Assembly (NCBI GenBank): GCA_947503965.1
Contig: CANNFU010000001.1
Location: forward strand, 62,001-126,000
DNA: 64,000 bases
Direction of reading: 5' to 3'
Origin: an uncultured Paracoccaceae bacterium
GTDB lineage: Bacteria; Pseudomonadota; Alphaproteobacteria; Rhodobacterales; Rhodobacteraceae
Below are positions 36,798 through 46,215 of this stretch, piece after piece (within the stretch, counting starts at the first letter, position 1; every line of letters begins with the position of its first letter). Below the pieces are notes generated by a model, which saw only the letters and a list, made by a program, of their open reading frames with translations, was not told the origin of the DNA and made no database searches. The position numbers and the translations under genes are program-made.

Positions 36798-37732
36798 TTG
36801 TCCTGACCACCATAACTTTGCGACGACATGATCACATGGAGCGGCCGCCCTTTTGTATTTTCGAAGATGCGCCAGAGATAGATACCCAGAACCCCCATCG
36901 ACAATATCTGCAACATGCCCAGAAACAGGATCACCATCATTGTGGCCGCGTATCCGGGCACATCCAACTGACCAAACAATGCACTTGCCAGCACGATCGT
37001 CCCTAACACGATGCTGAATACCAGACCGAATGCACCGACCGCGATCAGCATGGAGATGGGCAGATCAGAAAAACTGAACACACTATCCTGCATATATTTC
37101 CACTTTTTGGCAAAGGTCCAAGCGCTTTTGCCGATCTCGCGCTGCGCGCGGTGATAAGTGATAGCCTTGCGCCGGAAGCCAACCCAGAACAGCAATCCGA
37201 CCAAGGAACTGTTACGTTCGCTTAATCGCATGATCTGGTCACGCACTTCGCTGGTACAGCCAAAGATATCCACGCCACCCTGCGGAATGTCCGGAATGGC
37301 GACCCGGCGGTACAGACGCCAAAACGCCTGCGACATCACCCGCGTGGCCCAAGGATCGTCGCGTCTGAGCCTTTCACCATAGGCGACATCGCATTCGTCA
37401 TCTTTCATGGCCTGATACATCTGCAGGATTAGTTCAGGTGGTTCCTGTAGATCGGCCGCCATTACCGTGATGTAATCGCCTTTGGCTGCCTCAAGCCCTG
37501 CGCGAATTGCGGCAAAGGCTCCAAAATTGCGCGACAGCGATATCAACTGCGCGTTGAAAGGGGCGTCAGGTAACGCGCGTGCCAGCACAAGATGCGAATG
37601 ATCCGGGCTGCCATCGACCACGAAGACGGCTTCGAACGCGCCGTCTACTTGCTGTCTGATGCCGGCTATCGCCTCCAAAAGCGAGGGTATGTTCGCCTCG
37701 TTTTTGTAAACAGGGACGATGAGAGACAGCAT
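36794..37732 (-). CDS. GT2-family glycosyltransferase, GtrB/DPM1-like
   Basis: A 312-residue GT2 enzyme. It starts MLSLIVPVYKNEANIPSLL; ATG 37732 overlaps the preceding stop as TAATG, while an in-frame ATG at 37744 would add four residues. The nucleotide-sugar aspartates lie in VVDGSPDHS and the acidic catalytic pair in ADLQEPPELI. Two C-terminal membrane spans (about 232-300) are as in polyprenyl-phosphate glycosyltransferases. It should load a sugar on undecaprenyl phosphate for GtrA and the GT39-like enzymes. Confidence 0.85.
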   Translation of the reverse strand: MLSLIVPVYKNEANIPSLLEAIAGIRQQVDGAFEAVFVVDGSPDHSHLVLARALPDAPFNAQLISLSRNFGAFAAIRAGLEAAKGDYITVMAADLQEPPELILQMYQAMKDDECDVAYGERLRRDDPWATRVMSQAFWRLYRRVAIPDIPQGGVDIFGCTSEVRDQIMRLSERNSSLVGLLFWVGFRRKAITYHRAQREIGKSAWTFAKKWKYMQDSVFSFSDLPISMLIAVGAFGLVFSIVLGTIVLASALFGQLDVPGYAATMMVILFLGMLQILSMGVLGIYLWRIFENTKGRPLHVIMSSQSYGGQDK

Positions 37733-38850
37733 TATCCAGTCCAAGCATTGACGCTGGTGATGACGTGATCAACCTCGGCGTCTGTCAGGTAGGGATTGAT
37801 AGGCAGGGATACTTCTTCATTGGCGAAGCGTTCCGCGGTCTGCAGCGATCCAACCACCACCGGTGTGCCACGTTCTGTCATCGCCTTTTGGTGAGGGATC
37901 AGGATGGGATAGTGCAATCCCATCTGCACATCGTGGGCTTGCATATGCGCGAGGAAATCATCGCGTCTGTCCTTGGCCACCAGTACGGGAAACAGGTGCC
38001 AGCCTGACCCTGCTGGATCAGGGCCCGTCAGCCGTGTGACATGCGGGTTAGTGATCCCGTCGAGATAGGTGCTGGCGATCGCCCGCCGTTTGTTCAGCCA
38101 GCCGTTCAGTTTTGGCAGAAAGACATGTTCCAGCGTCGCGGCATGCAATTCGTCCAGGCGGCTGTTCAGACCCACCAGATCATGGACATATTTTTCGGTT
38201 TGGCCGTAGTTGCGCAAGGAGCGGGCTGCTTCTGCCGAGGCGCCATCACCCAAAACAAGTGCGCCGCCGTCACCGATCACCCCGAGGTTTTTGGTTGGGT
38301 AGAAGCTGTAGCACGCCGTCCGCCCTTCAGCGCCCACACCGACACCGTCGCGTTTTGCGCCGATGGCTTGTGCCGCGTCTTCAATGATTGGGATGTCATA
38401 GTCTTTTGCCAATGCGCTCAGCGCTGCGACATTCGCCATATGCCCGAAAAGATGCACAGGGATCATCGCTCGAATGCCCGGGACCTCATCCAATGCCGTC
38501 TTGGCCGCTGCCGGGTCGAGCGCGCCATGTTCATCAACATCGCAATAGACGGGTTCTGCACCAACACGAAGGACTGCAAGCCCGGTCGCGAATGCGCTGA
38601 GCGGCGTTGTCAAAACCTTGTCACCGGGGCCGACGCCGATCAGACGCAGGGCGATTTCCAGGGCGTCCATACCGTTGGCACAACCCACCGCGTGCGCGCT
38701 GCCACAATATGCTGCCAGTGAGGCTTCAAAAGCAGTGACCTGACTGCCAAGAATATACCAGCCGCTTGATCCAACTTTGGACACCGCATCTGTGTAATCC
38801 TGACCGCAATCCAGCCAAAGCCTGCCAAAATCATTCGCCAATACACGCAA
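37732..38850 (-). CDS. DegT/DnrJ/EryC1 sugar aminotransferase
   Basis: A PLP-dependent sugar-nucleotide aminotransferase, 372 residues if started at TTG 38850, preceded by TAGGA at a good distance. The reading frame stays open to an ATG at 38901, which would add an atypical leader encoded across a run of nine A. The PLP lysine is in SFYPTKNLGVIGDGG, and ANGMDALEIAL and VHLFGHMANV are family motifs. FdtB-like enzymes work with FdtA (WxcM) on dTDP-3-keto sugars, which fits the fusion gene downstream. First gene of a five-gene operon. Confidence 0.85.
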   Translation of the reverse strand: MRVLANDFGRLWLDCGQDYTDAVSKVGSSGWYILGSQVTAFEASLAAYCGSAHAVGCANGMDALEIALRLIGVGPGDKVLTTPLSAFATGLAVLRVGAEPVYCDVDEHGALDPAAAKTALDEVPGIRAMIPVHLFGHMANVAALSALAKDYDIPIIEDAAQAIGAKRDGVGVGAEGRTACYSFYPTKNLGVIGDGGALVLGDGASAEAARSLRNYGQTEKYVHDLVGLNSRLDELHAATLEHVFLPKLNGWLNKRRAIASTYLDGITNPHVTRLTGPDPAGSGWHLFPVLVAKDRRDDFLAHMQAHDVQMGLHYPILIPHQKAMTERGTPVVVGSLQTAERFANEEVSLPINPYLTDAEVDHVITSVNAWTG

Positions 38851-39193
38851 ATTTTTTTTTCCTAAAATAAAAGTCGATGAACCAAGGGTGAGACCTACCA
38901 ATTGAACCCGTCTTATTCAATAACTAAATGCTTTCGCGAAACAAGCCCACGAGCCTCTGATACCCCAATTTCCGGCGCGGTGTGTGTAGCCCCGCCGACC
39001 TGCGATCCACTCCTTTCCCGCCGGTCTCAAGTCCTTAGGGTCAGGAGCCGGATGAGCGACCAAGATCACAAGTAACGAAGGGAAACGAGCTTGACCCGAA
39101 GGCACGGCTGGGAAAGCCGACATTCGTGTAATGCACTACGTCCCTATCGCGCGGCTGAAAAAGCATTGGGTCAAAGGCTTCCCATGAGGAACG
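38851..39193. other. Intergenic region with possible group II intron remnant
   Basis: The stretch 38982-39150 on the plus strand starts GTGTG, as group II introns do. It contains segments that resemble intron domain I: GAGCCGGATGAGCGAC, GGGAAACGAGCTTGACCC and CCCGAAGGCACGGC, with a small hairpin CGGCT/AGCCG. No reverse transcriptase/maturase or domain V was found, so at most this is a broken 5' part. The resemblance is from memory, not a search. The first part is also the leader of the aminotransferase operon. Confidence 0.3.
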
Positions 39194-40468
39194 TTAAACG
39201 ATACCTCCACCAGCGCCGCTAACCACCGGACGTTCTTCCCCGACTGCGGCGCGGTAACCCGACGCACGGTAGGCGGCAACTGGATCAATTGCCCCACCGC
39301 CTTCAAACCGCACCATGGCCAGGATCGGCTCAACATCCGTGCGGAAACCGTGCTTCAACGTGGTCGTCGCCATCAAAGCGTCATTTTCATCCTGATAGCC
39401 TGCCAATGCGGCGCGATCCACCACTAGGGCCTGCGCATGGGCGCGCTGCACTTCGGTGGCCGACACCATCATACTTTCAATTGGATCGGTGACATTGTGG
39501 CTCTGATCGAGCATGTGCATCGGATTGAAATCGGGGGTGTCTTCGGCTTGCACCAGCTCGTTGAAGACAAGAAACAGGCGGTAGGGGTCAATGCTGCCGG
39601 TGTCCAGATCATCGTCGCCATACTTGCTGTCGTTGAAATGAAATCCACCCAGCTTTCCGAACTGCATCAGCCGCGCGACGATCATCTCGATATTCACATT
39701 CGGCGCGTGGTGGCCAAGATCGACGAGGCATTTGGCCTTGTCCCCCATTTGCTGCGCAATCAGCAGATTTGTGCCCCAGTCCTGCACGACGGTGGAATAG
39801 AACGCAGGCTCGTACATCTTGTGCTCGGTCAACAGCGTCCATTCGTCAGGCAATGCCGCGTAAACCTGTTTGGCGGCATCCAGATAACGCTCGAATTGCT
39901 TGGTGAAATTCGTCTGTCCGGGGAAGTTTGAGCCGTCCCCAACCCAGATCGTCAACGCCTTAGAGCCGATCTGTTGCCCCAAATCGATACAGGCGATGTT
40001 GTGGTCCACGGCCTGCTGGCGCGTTGCTGCATCGGTGTGGGACAGCGATCCGAACTTGTAACTGTGCGCCTGATCCGGCTGATCCTGAAAGGTGTTGGAA
40101 TTCATCGCGTCAAAAGTCAGCCCGACTTCCTCGGCCTTGGCATTCAGATCGGCGGCAGGCTGTGCATCCCAAGGGATATGAAGAGATACCGACGGGGTCG
40201 CACAGGTCAGCTGATGGATCACACCGCAATCGTCCAGCTTGTCGAAAATATCGCGTGGTTCGCCGGTTCCGGGGAAGCGGGCGAACCGCGTCCCACCGGT
40301 GCCTACGCCCCAGCTGGGCACCGCTACGCCGTATCTGGCCACCTGTTCCTTGATCGCCGCAATGTCGATACCGCGCCTGTCCAGATGTTCGCCAAGCGCG
40401 TCATAGTCCGCCCGTAATCTGGCGAGCGCAGCATCATTCGATTTTGAGATGATGTCCGAGTTAATCAT
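39194..40468 (-). CDS. rhaI: L-rhamnose isomerase RhaI
   Basis: A 424-residue TIM-barrel sugar isomerase of the Rhizobium/Pseudomonas RhaI type, distinct from E. coli RhaA. It converts L-rhamnose to L-rhamnulose. Metal-binding acidic and histidine residues are placed at the barrel ends, for example LLTEHKMYEPAF, CLVDLGHHAPNVN and GGFHFNDSKYGDDDLD. It lies 11 bp after rhaD on the same strand. The Gly/Val-rich C-terminus ends just before the rearranged island border. Confidence 0.92.
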   Translation of the reverse strand: MINSDIISKSNDAALARLRADYDALGEHLDRRGIDIAAIKEQVARYGVAVPSWGVGTGGTRFARFPGTGEPRDIFDKLDDCGVIHQLTCATPSVSLHIPWDAQPAADLNAKAEEVGLTFDAMNSNTFQDQPDQAHSYKFGSLSHTDAATRQQAVDHNIACIDLGQQIGSKALTIWVGDGSNFPGQTNFTKQFERYLDAAKQVYAALPDEWTLLTEHKMYEPAFYSTVVQDWGTNLLIAQQMGDKAKCLVDLGHHAPNVNIEMIVARLMQFGKLGGFHFNDSKYGDDDLDTGSIDPYRLFLVFNELVQAEDTPDFNPMHMLDQSHNVTDPIESMMVSATEVQRAHAQALVVDRAALAGYQDENDALMATTTLKHGFRTDVEPILAMVRFEGGGAIDPVAAYRASGYRAAVGEERPVVSGAGGGIV

Positions 40469-40479
40469 GTTACCGCCCC

Positions 40480-42582
40480 CTAGCGTGTGAACGCCTGGAC
40501 GTTGCCCGCGTCCACGTTGATGATGTTTCCGGTGGATTTGGCCGACAGATCAGATGCCAGGAAATAGGCAGCCTCTGCAATGTCTTCGGGCAGCACAGAT
40601 CGTTTCAGCATTGACCGCTCGCGATACATCGCCTCCAACCCGTCCTTGTCGGTGCCGTAGGTGCCCGCGCGCTGGTCGAGCCATTCACCCTGCCATATCT
40701 TGCTGCCTCTCAACACCGCATCGGGGTTCACGACGTTGACCCGAACGCGGATGGGCGCACCTTCAAGCGCAAGGCAACGCGCAAGGTGAATTTCGGAGGC
40801 CTTTGCCGTGCAATAGGCCGACGCATTGGGCGAGGCAGCTAGGCCGTTCTTGGAGGCCACAAAGACCACTGCACCGCCCATGTTCTGCGTCTTGAACAGT
40901 TTGAACGCCTCACGGCTCACAAGGAAATACCCCGTCGACAGGATCGCCATGTTCTTGTTCCATAGATCAAGCGTAGTCTCTTCAATAGGAGCAGAACTGG
41001 CGATCCCGGCATTAGACACCAGAATATCGACACCGCCGAATTCCGCGGCAATGTATTGATAGGCTGAAGCGACTGCATCTTCGCTGGTGACATTCATGTT
41101 CACCGTACGCACGACATCCGTAGAATAACGTGCGATAAGCTCTTTGGCCGTTTCCGCCAATGCAGCATCATCTATATCGGCCAGAAGAACGCAGGCGCCT
41201 TCCCGCAGATAACGTTCCGCTGTGGCCGCCCCGATCCCGCCTGCGCCACCTGTCACCATAGCAACCCGCCCGGCCATGGACTTGGGCGCAGGCATCCGTT
41301 GCAGCTTGGCCTCTTCCAACAGCCAATATTCAATGTCGAAGGCCTCTTGTTCGAGCAGGCCTTGATATTCGGACACTGCGTCGGCCCCGCGCATCACGTT
41401 GATCGCGTTGACGTAGAACTCTCCTGAAATACGAGCGGTCGCCTTGTCCTTGGCAAAGGTGATCATGCCGACGCCGGGGATCAGATAGACGACCGCATTA
41501 GCGTCACGAATTGCGGGACTGTCATCACGCTTGCACCGATCATAATAGGCTTTATAGCCTTCGCGATATTCAGCAACAGCGTCTGCCAGCCCCGCCAGGG
41601 TCGCATCAACGTCAGGCTTTGCGGGGTCAAAATCGACCACGAGCGGGCAGATTTTTGTGCGCAGGAAATGGTCGGGGCAGGATGTGCCAAGGGCGGCGAG
41701 GCGCTTCATGTCCTTGGCGTTCACAAATTCCAGCACGGCGTCGCTGTCCGTGAAATGACCGACCATGTGCTGCTGACCTGACACCATGCCGCGTATGGCC
41801 GGCATCAGGCGCGCGGCCGTCGCGCGGCGCGCGTCCGCGTTCAGGCTTTCATGAACTGGCCCGCCAAAGGCGGGTTGGCCTGCGGTCTTTTTGGCGAACC
41901 AATCCATCGCCGTCTGAATAATTTCAAGCGTCAGTTCATAGCAATCCTGTGCATCATTTTCCCATGTGAACAACCCATGGCTTTCCAGGACGACACCCTT
42001 TGTATCGGGGTTCTTTTCACAGAAATCAGACAGCCAGAGACCCAGCTCATACCCCGGTTTTTTCCATGGCAACCAACCGATCCGGTCGCCGAAAATCTCT
42101 TGTGTCAGCGCTTTGCTGTCCTTGGCCGCCGCAATAGCTATAATGGCATCGGGGTGCATGTGATCGACATGCTTGGCAGGCACATAGGCGTGCAGCGGCG
42201 TGTCGATTGAGGCCGCGCGCGGGTTCAGGTTGAACGTGCAATGCGGGAGATAACCCACCATCTCATCCTCGAATTCTACCCCACGATAAATCGCGCGCAA
42301 TGCATTCAGCTTGTCCATGTAAAGCGTCGAAAACCCATCCATCTTGATCGAGCCTACATCGCCGCCTGACCCTTTGACCCACAGCACTTCAACAGTGTCG
42401 CCAGACAACGGGTCAATTTCCATCACCTTGGCAGATGTATTGCCGCCACCGTAGTTGGTGATTCTCTTGTCCGACCCCAGCAGGTTTGAGCGATACAGCA
42501 ACTTCTCAGGCTCGCTCATTTTTTCGGCAAGTGTTGTATCCCATTTGTTTTCAAGGCGTTGCGAATTCTGGGAAGAGGTCAT
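40480..42582 (-). CDS. rhaD: Rhamnulose-1-phosphate aldolase / short-chain dehydrogenase fusion RhaD
   Basis: A 700-residue bifunctional enzyme. The N-terminal class II aldolase domain (about 1-430; NYGGGNTSAK, HPDAIIAIAA, ESHGLFTW) splits rhamnulose 1-phosphate to dihydroxyacetone phosphate and L-lactaldehyde. The C-terminal short-chain dehydrogenase (about 435-700; VTGGAGGIGAATA, active-site Ser...YCTAK) oxidises lactaldehyde. ATG 42582 (MTSSQN) is preferred to ATG 42594. It is divergent from rhaR across a palindromic operator and followed by rhaI. Confidence 0.94.
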   Translation of the reverse strand: MTSSQNSQRLENKWDTTLAEKMSEPEKLLYRSNLLGSDKRITNYGGGNTSAKVMEIDPLSGDTVEVLWVKGSGGDVGSIKMDGFSTLYMDKLNALRAIYRGVEFEDEMVGYLPHCTFNLNPRAASIDTPLHAYVPAKHVDHMHPDAIIAIAAAKDSKALTQEIFGDRIGWLPWKKPGYELGLWLSDFCEKNPDTKGVVLESHGLFTWENDAQDCYELTLEIIQTAMDWFAKKTAGQPAFGGPVHESLNADARRATAARLMPAIRGMVSGQQHMVGHFTDSDAVLEFVNAKDMKRLAALGTSCPDHFLRTKICPLVVDFDPAKPDVDATLAGLADAVAEYREGYKAYYDRCKRDDSPAIRDANAVVYLIPGVGMITFAKDKATARISGEFYVNAINVMRGADAVSEYQGLLEQEAFDIEYWLLEEAKLQRMPAPKSMAGRVAMVTGGAGGIGAATAERYLREGACVLLADIDDAALAETAKELIARYSTDVVRTVNMNVTSEDAVASAYQYIAAEFGGVDILVSNAGIASSAPIEETTLDLWNKNMAILSTGYFLVSREAFKLFKTQNMGGAVVFVASKNGLAASPNASAYCTAKASEIHLARCLALEGAPIRVRVNVVNPDAVLRGSKIWQGEWLDQRAGTYGTDKDGLEAMYRERSMLKRSVLPEDIAEAAYFLASDLSAKSTGNIINVDAGNVQAFTR

Positions 42583-42670
42583 GTATGTCTCCATGGACGG
42601 CGGGCTGTGGCTTTCAATTCCAAATCAGGGTGACTGCCGCCTGCCCGCAAGTCAATCAATTTCGATCACA

Positions 42671-42701
42671 AACAATCATGCTGCACTGCAGTGTGATTGT
42701 T
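42671..42701. promoter_or_regulatory. Palindromic operator in the rhaD-rhaR intergenic region
   Basis: Perfect 8-bp arms AACAATCA (42671-42678) and TGATTGTT (42694-42701) flank a 15-bp centre that holds a second palindrome, CACTGCAGTG (42684-42693). A further TGATTG lies at 42714-42719. DeoR-family repressors bind such TGATT-type repeats, and the site is shared by both divergent rha promoters. RhaR is the obvious candidate. Confidence 0.6.
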
Positions 42702-42767
42702 ACTGACAAATAATGATTGACACTGAGCGGCGACTCAATCCACGTTACGTTAATCAAAGGGGCGTTC

Positions 42768-43580
42768 ATGCACGAAAAAGACCGACATCGCGTTATCCTA
42801 TCTGCCGTTCAGGACCGGTCTCTGGTCACGGTCGCGGACCTTTGCGCCTTGACGGGTGCGTCCGAGGCAACGGTGAGGCGCGACATCAATACCTTGGACG
42901 ACCAAAAGCGTCTGCGCCGCGTGCGCGGCGGCGCTGAAGCCTTGACCGCGACGCCATTTGTTGGCCTGTCCGGGCGGCCATTCTCAGTCAATGAAACAAT
43001 GAACATCGCCGAGAAGCAGGCGATTGCCGCAGCGGCAGTTGACATGTGCCAAGACGGCGAACCGATCATCATCAACGGTGGCACGACGACCTTTCAGATG
43101 GTGCATCCGTTGGCCTCGCGGCGGATGCAGGTTTTCACCAATTCGTTCCCGATCGCGGAACACTTGCTCAAGAACTCATCCAATACGGTGATGTTGTCCG
43201 GCGGGATCATCTATCGCGAGCAGAACATCATCCTGTCGCCATTCGACAATGACGTGACCCGTAATTTTTATGCCAAGCGGATGTTCATGGGGGCGGCGGG
43301 CATTGGCCCGCTCGGCCTGATGGAACAGGACCCGCTGCTGGTTCAGGCGGAACAGAAACTTATCGGTCAGGCCGAAGAACTGATCGTTCTGGTTGACAGC
43401 TCCAAATTCGCAAACCGCTCAAGCCTGGTGCTGTGCCCGCTTGACCGGATCGACACAATCATCACCGACGACCGGCTCGAGGATCGCACTGCGGCTATGC
43501 TGGACGCGGCGGATGTAACACTGATCGTGGTGCCTTCCGGTTCCGCGCAGAAAGAGGGGGTGGCAACGCTGCCAGCCTGA
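42768..43580 (+). CDS. rhaR: DeoR-family repressor of rhamnose genes RhaR
   Basis: A 270-residue protein with N-terminal DeoR HTH (about 5-60; VTVADLCALTGASEATVRRD, then LRRVRGGA) and C-terminal sugar-phosphate sensor domain (about 80-255; VLVDSSKF-type motif seen as VLVDSSKFANRS). ATG 42768 has AAAGGGG 7 bp upstream, whereas a TTG at 42717 lacks one. In Rhizobium rha loci the same regulator controls both arms. It is followed 25 bp later by rhaS. Confidence 0.9.
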   Translation: MHEKDRHRVILSAVQDRSLVTVADLCALTGASEATVRRDINTLDDQKRLRRVRGGAEALTATPFVGLSGRPFSVNETMNIAEKQAIAAAAVDMCQDGEPIIINGGTTTFQMVHPLASRRMQVFTNSFPIAEHLLKNSSNTVMLSGGIIYREQNIILSPFDNDVTRNFYAKRMFMGAAGIGPLGLMEQDPLLVQAEQKLIGQAEELIVLVDSSKFANRSSLVLCPLDRIDTIITDDRLEDRTAAMLDAADVTLIVVPSGSAQKEGVATLPA

Positions 43581-43605
43581 TTGAAACCACTCCAGGGAGG
43601 AAGCC

Positions 43606-44601
43606 ATGAGTGTATTTAAGAAACTAGCGACATCCGTCGTACTGGCCGGCGCAATGCTGGGAACCCCGGCCTTGGCACAAGACAACGTGCGGATCGCCTT
43701 GGTCGTCAAGGCATTGGGCATTGGGTTCTTTGAAGCCGCCGCTGAAGGCGCTGAAGAAGCAGCCGCTGAGCTTGGAAATGTCGAGATCATCTACACTGGT
43801 CCTACCGATACGACAGCCGAAGGTCAGATTGAAGTTATCAACGCGCTGATCGCGCAGCAGGTTGACGCCATTGCGATCTCGGCAAACGACACCGACGCTC
43901 TGGTCCCCGCCCTGCAGCGCGCGATGCAACGTGGCATCACGGTCATCAGTTGGGACTCTGGTGTTGCGCCAGAAGGTCGCCAACTACACCTGAACCCATC
44001 GTCCAATTCGCTTATTGGTAACATGATCATCAAGTTGGCTGCAGATCATCTGCCAGATGGTGGTGACGTCGCTGTGCTGTCGGCGACCACAACATCCACG
44101 AACCAGAATATCTGGATCGAAGAAATGAAAAAGGTCATGCGCGACTATCCTGGCATCAATGTCGTGGCAACGGTCTACGGCGATGATTTGGCGGACAAAT
44201 CCTACCGCGAGGCAACCGGCCTGATGCAATCCTACCCGGATCTGGACGCCATCATTGCACCGACTTCGGTCGGTATCGTGGCCGCGGCACAGGCTGTGGT
44301 GGATGCAGGAAAAGTCGGCGAAGTGAACGTTACAGGTTTGGGTCTGCCATCTGAGATGGCAGGGGCAATCGAAACTGGTGCATCTCAGTCCTTTGCCATC
44401 TGGAACCCGATCGATCTGGGATACTCCGCGACGATGCTGGCCTATGAACTTAGCCAGAACGGTGCAGTGGCCGAACCCGGCGCGGAAATCCCGATGGGCC
44501 GCATGGGTGCCCTGACGCTAGATGACAACAACGAAGGCGCGATGGCCGATCCATTCGTCTATGACGCCCGCAATATCGACCAGTTCAAGTCGATCTTTTA
44601 A
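43606..44601 (+). CDS. rhaS: Rhamnose ABC transporter substrate-binding protein RhaS
   Basis: A 331-residue periplasmic sugar-binding protein of the ribose/rhamnose type. Signal peptide 1-24 (ALAQ). The two-lobe fold shows VKALGIGFFEAAAEGAEEAA, DTDALVPAL and WNPIDLGYS. Strong GGGAGGAAGCC before the ATG. It delivers L-rhamnose to the RhaTPQ importer. Confidence 0.94.
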   Translation: MSVFKKLATSVVLAGAMLGTPALAQDNVRIALVVKALGIGFFEAAAEGAEEAAAELGNVEIIYTGPTDTTAEGQIEVINALIAQQVDAIAISANDTDALVPALQRAMQRGITVISWDSGVAPEGRQLHLNPSSNSLIGNMIIKLAADHLPDGGDVAVLSATTTSTNQNIWIEEMKKVMRDYPGINVVATVYGDDLADKSYREATGLMQSYPDLDAIIAPTSVGIVAAAQAVVDAGKVGEVNVTGLGLPSEMAGAIETGASQSFAIWNPIDLGYSATMLAYELSQNGAVAEPGAEIPMGRMGALTLDDNNEGAMADPFVYDARNIDQFKSIF

Positions 44602-44682
44602 GCCGCTCTCCCTGACTTGTCCGGCGCGCTAGGGTGCGTCGGGCCGGACACCCCCCGTTCCCCTCTCCGAATGAGGTTTCGA

Positions 44683-46215
44683 ATGACGCCGCAACCCGCG
44701 CCCAATTCGCCAGTCGTATCGATGGATACGATCACCAAGACCTTCCCCGGAGTGAAGGCATTGGATGAGGTGAAGCTGGATCTCTATCCTGGACAGGTCA
44801 CCGCCCTTGTGGGCGAAAACGGGGCTGGCAAATCTACCACCGTGAAGATCCTGACCGGTATCTATTTCCCCGATGGCGGCACGATACGGATCGACAACAG
44901 ACCCGTTTCCTTTTCAAATCCCAACGACGCCGCAGACGCGGGCATCACGGCGATCCATCAGGAAACCGTTCTCTTCGACGAACTTTCCGTCGCCGAAAAC
45001 ATCTTCATCGGACATGCACCGCGCAAGCGGTTCGGGCTGATCGACAATGCAGAAATGCACCGCAATGCCACCGCCCTACTGGACGAAATCGGTGCGCCTT
45101 TTAGCTCCCACACCCAATTGCGCGACCTTGGCATTGCCAACAAGCACCTTGTCGCAATTGCCCGCGCCCTGTCTGTCGACGCGCGCGTGGTCATCATGGA
45201 TGAACCAACCGCAGCTTTGTCGCACAAGGAAATCGAAGAACTTTACGAGCTCGTCGAAACTCTGAAATCCCAAGGCAAGGCAATCTTGTTCATCAGCCAC
45301 AAGTTTGACGAGATCTTCCGCATAGCTGACCGCTACACCGTTTTTCGTGACGGCACGTTCATCGGCGACGGACTTATCGCGGATATCGACGAGGACGCGC
45401 TGGTCAAAATGATGGTTGGCCGCGCCGTAGATCATATCTTTCCCGACCGTGATCCCGTCGTGGGCGAGGACGTTCTGCAAGTCGTGGGATATGAGCATCC
45501 GACCGAATTCGCCGATATCGGCTTCACTCTTAAACGAGGAGAGATACTCGGGTTCTACGGCCTCGTAGGCGCAGGGCGTTCGGAATTCATGCAAGCGCTG
45601 TTTGGCATCACCAAACCCAGCAAAGGCGTGACGAAAATCAACGGGAAGATCCGCATCATTCGTTCACCCGCAGATGCAGTGAACAACGGGATTGTCTATG
45701 TCCCCGAAGACCGCGGTAAACAGGGTGCGATCATCGGACTACCCATTTTCCAGAACATCACCCTGCCGTCGATTGGACGCACCTCGCAGCGCGGGTTTCT
45801 CAGACTTGCTGAAGAATTCAAGCTCGCGCGGGACTATGCTGAGCGGCTGGACTTGCGCGCAGCGTCACTGGATCAGGACGTGGGCAATCTCTCGGGCGGC
45901 AATCAGCAAAAAGTCGTCATCGCCAAATGGCTGGCAACCCAACCGCAAGTCATCATCCTTGATGAGCCGACCAAGGGCATCGACATCGGATCGAAGGCGG
46001 CGGTTCACGAATTCATGGCGGAACTGGCGGCTCAAGGCCTGTCCGTCATTATGGTCAGCTCTGAAATCCCGGAAGTGATCGGTATGTCCGACCGCGTGAT
46101 TGTTATGCGCGACGGCCGTATCGCCGCCGAACTTACGGGCGACGATCTGTCACCTGAAACCTTGGTGCGCCACGCCGCGGGTATTACCTCTTCGGCCGAA
46201 AGTGTTCCAACATGA
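44683..46215 (+). CDS. rhaT: Rhamnose ABC transporter ATPase RhaT
   Basis: A 510-residue sugar-import ATPase with two ATP-binding cassettes. The first has Walker A GENGAGKST and Walker B VVIMDEPTAAL. The second has a degenerate Walker A (GLVGAGRSE), signature LSGGNQQK and Walker B VIILDEPTKGI, as in RbsA/XylG relatives. ATG 44683 with AGG upstream is chosen; an ATG at 44671 and a longer open frame exist. The stop overlaps rhaP. Confidence 0.94.
   Translation: MTPQPAPNSPVVSMDTITKTFPGVKALDEVKLDLYPGQVTALVGENGAGKSTTVKILTGIYFPDGGTIRIDNRPVSFSNPNDAADAGITAIHQETVLFDELSVAENIFIGHAPRKRFGLIDNAEMHRNATALLDEIGAPFSSHTQLRDLGIANKHLVAIARALSVDARVVIMDEPTAALSHKEIEELYELVETLKSQGKAILFISHKFDEIFRIADRYTVFRDGTFIGDGLIADIDEDALVKMMVGRAVDHIFPDRDPVVGEDVLQVVGYEHPTEFADIGFTLKRGEILGFYGLVGAGRSEFMQALFGITKPSKGVTKINGKIRIIRSPADAVNNGIVYVPEDRGKQGAIIGLPIFQNITLPSIGRTSQRGFLRLAEEFKLARDYAERLDLRAASLDQDVGNLSGGNQQKVVIAKWLATQPQVIILDEPTKGIDIGSKAAVHEFMAELAAQGLSVIMVSSEIPEVIGMSDRVIVMRDGRIAAELTGDDLSPETLVRHAAGITSSAESVPT

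Noticed and set aside
35967-36806. 279-codon plus-strand frame over the WxcM fusion gene
   Set aside because: Antisense of conserved hexapeptide and cupin motifs; no family resemblance of its own.
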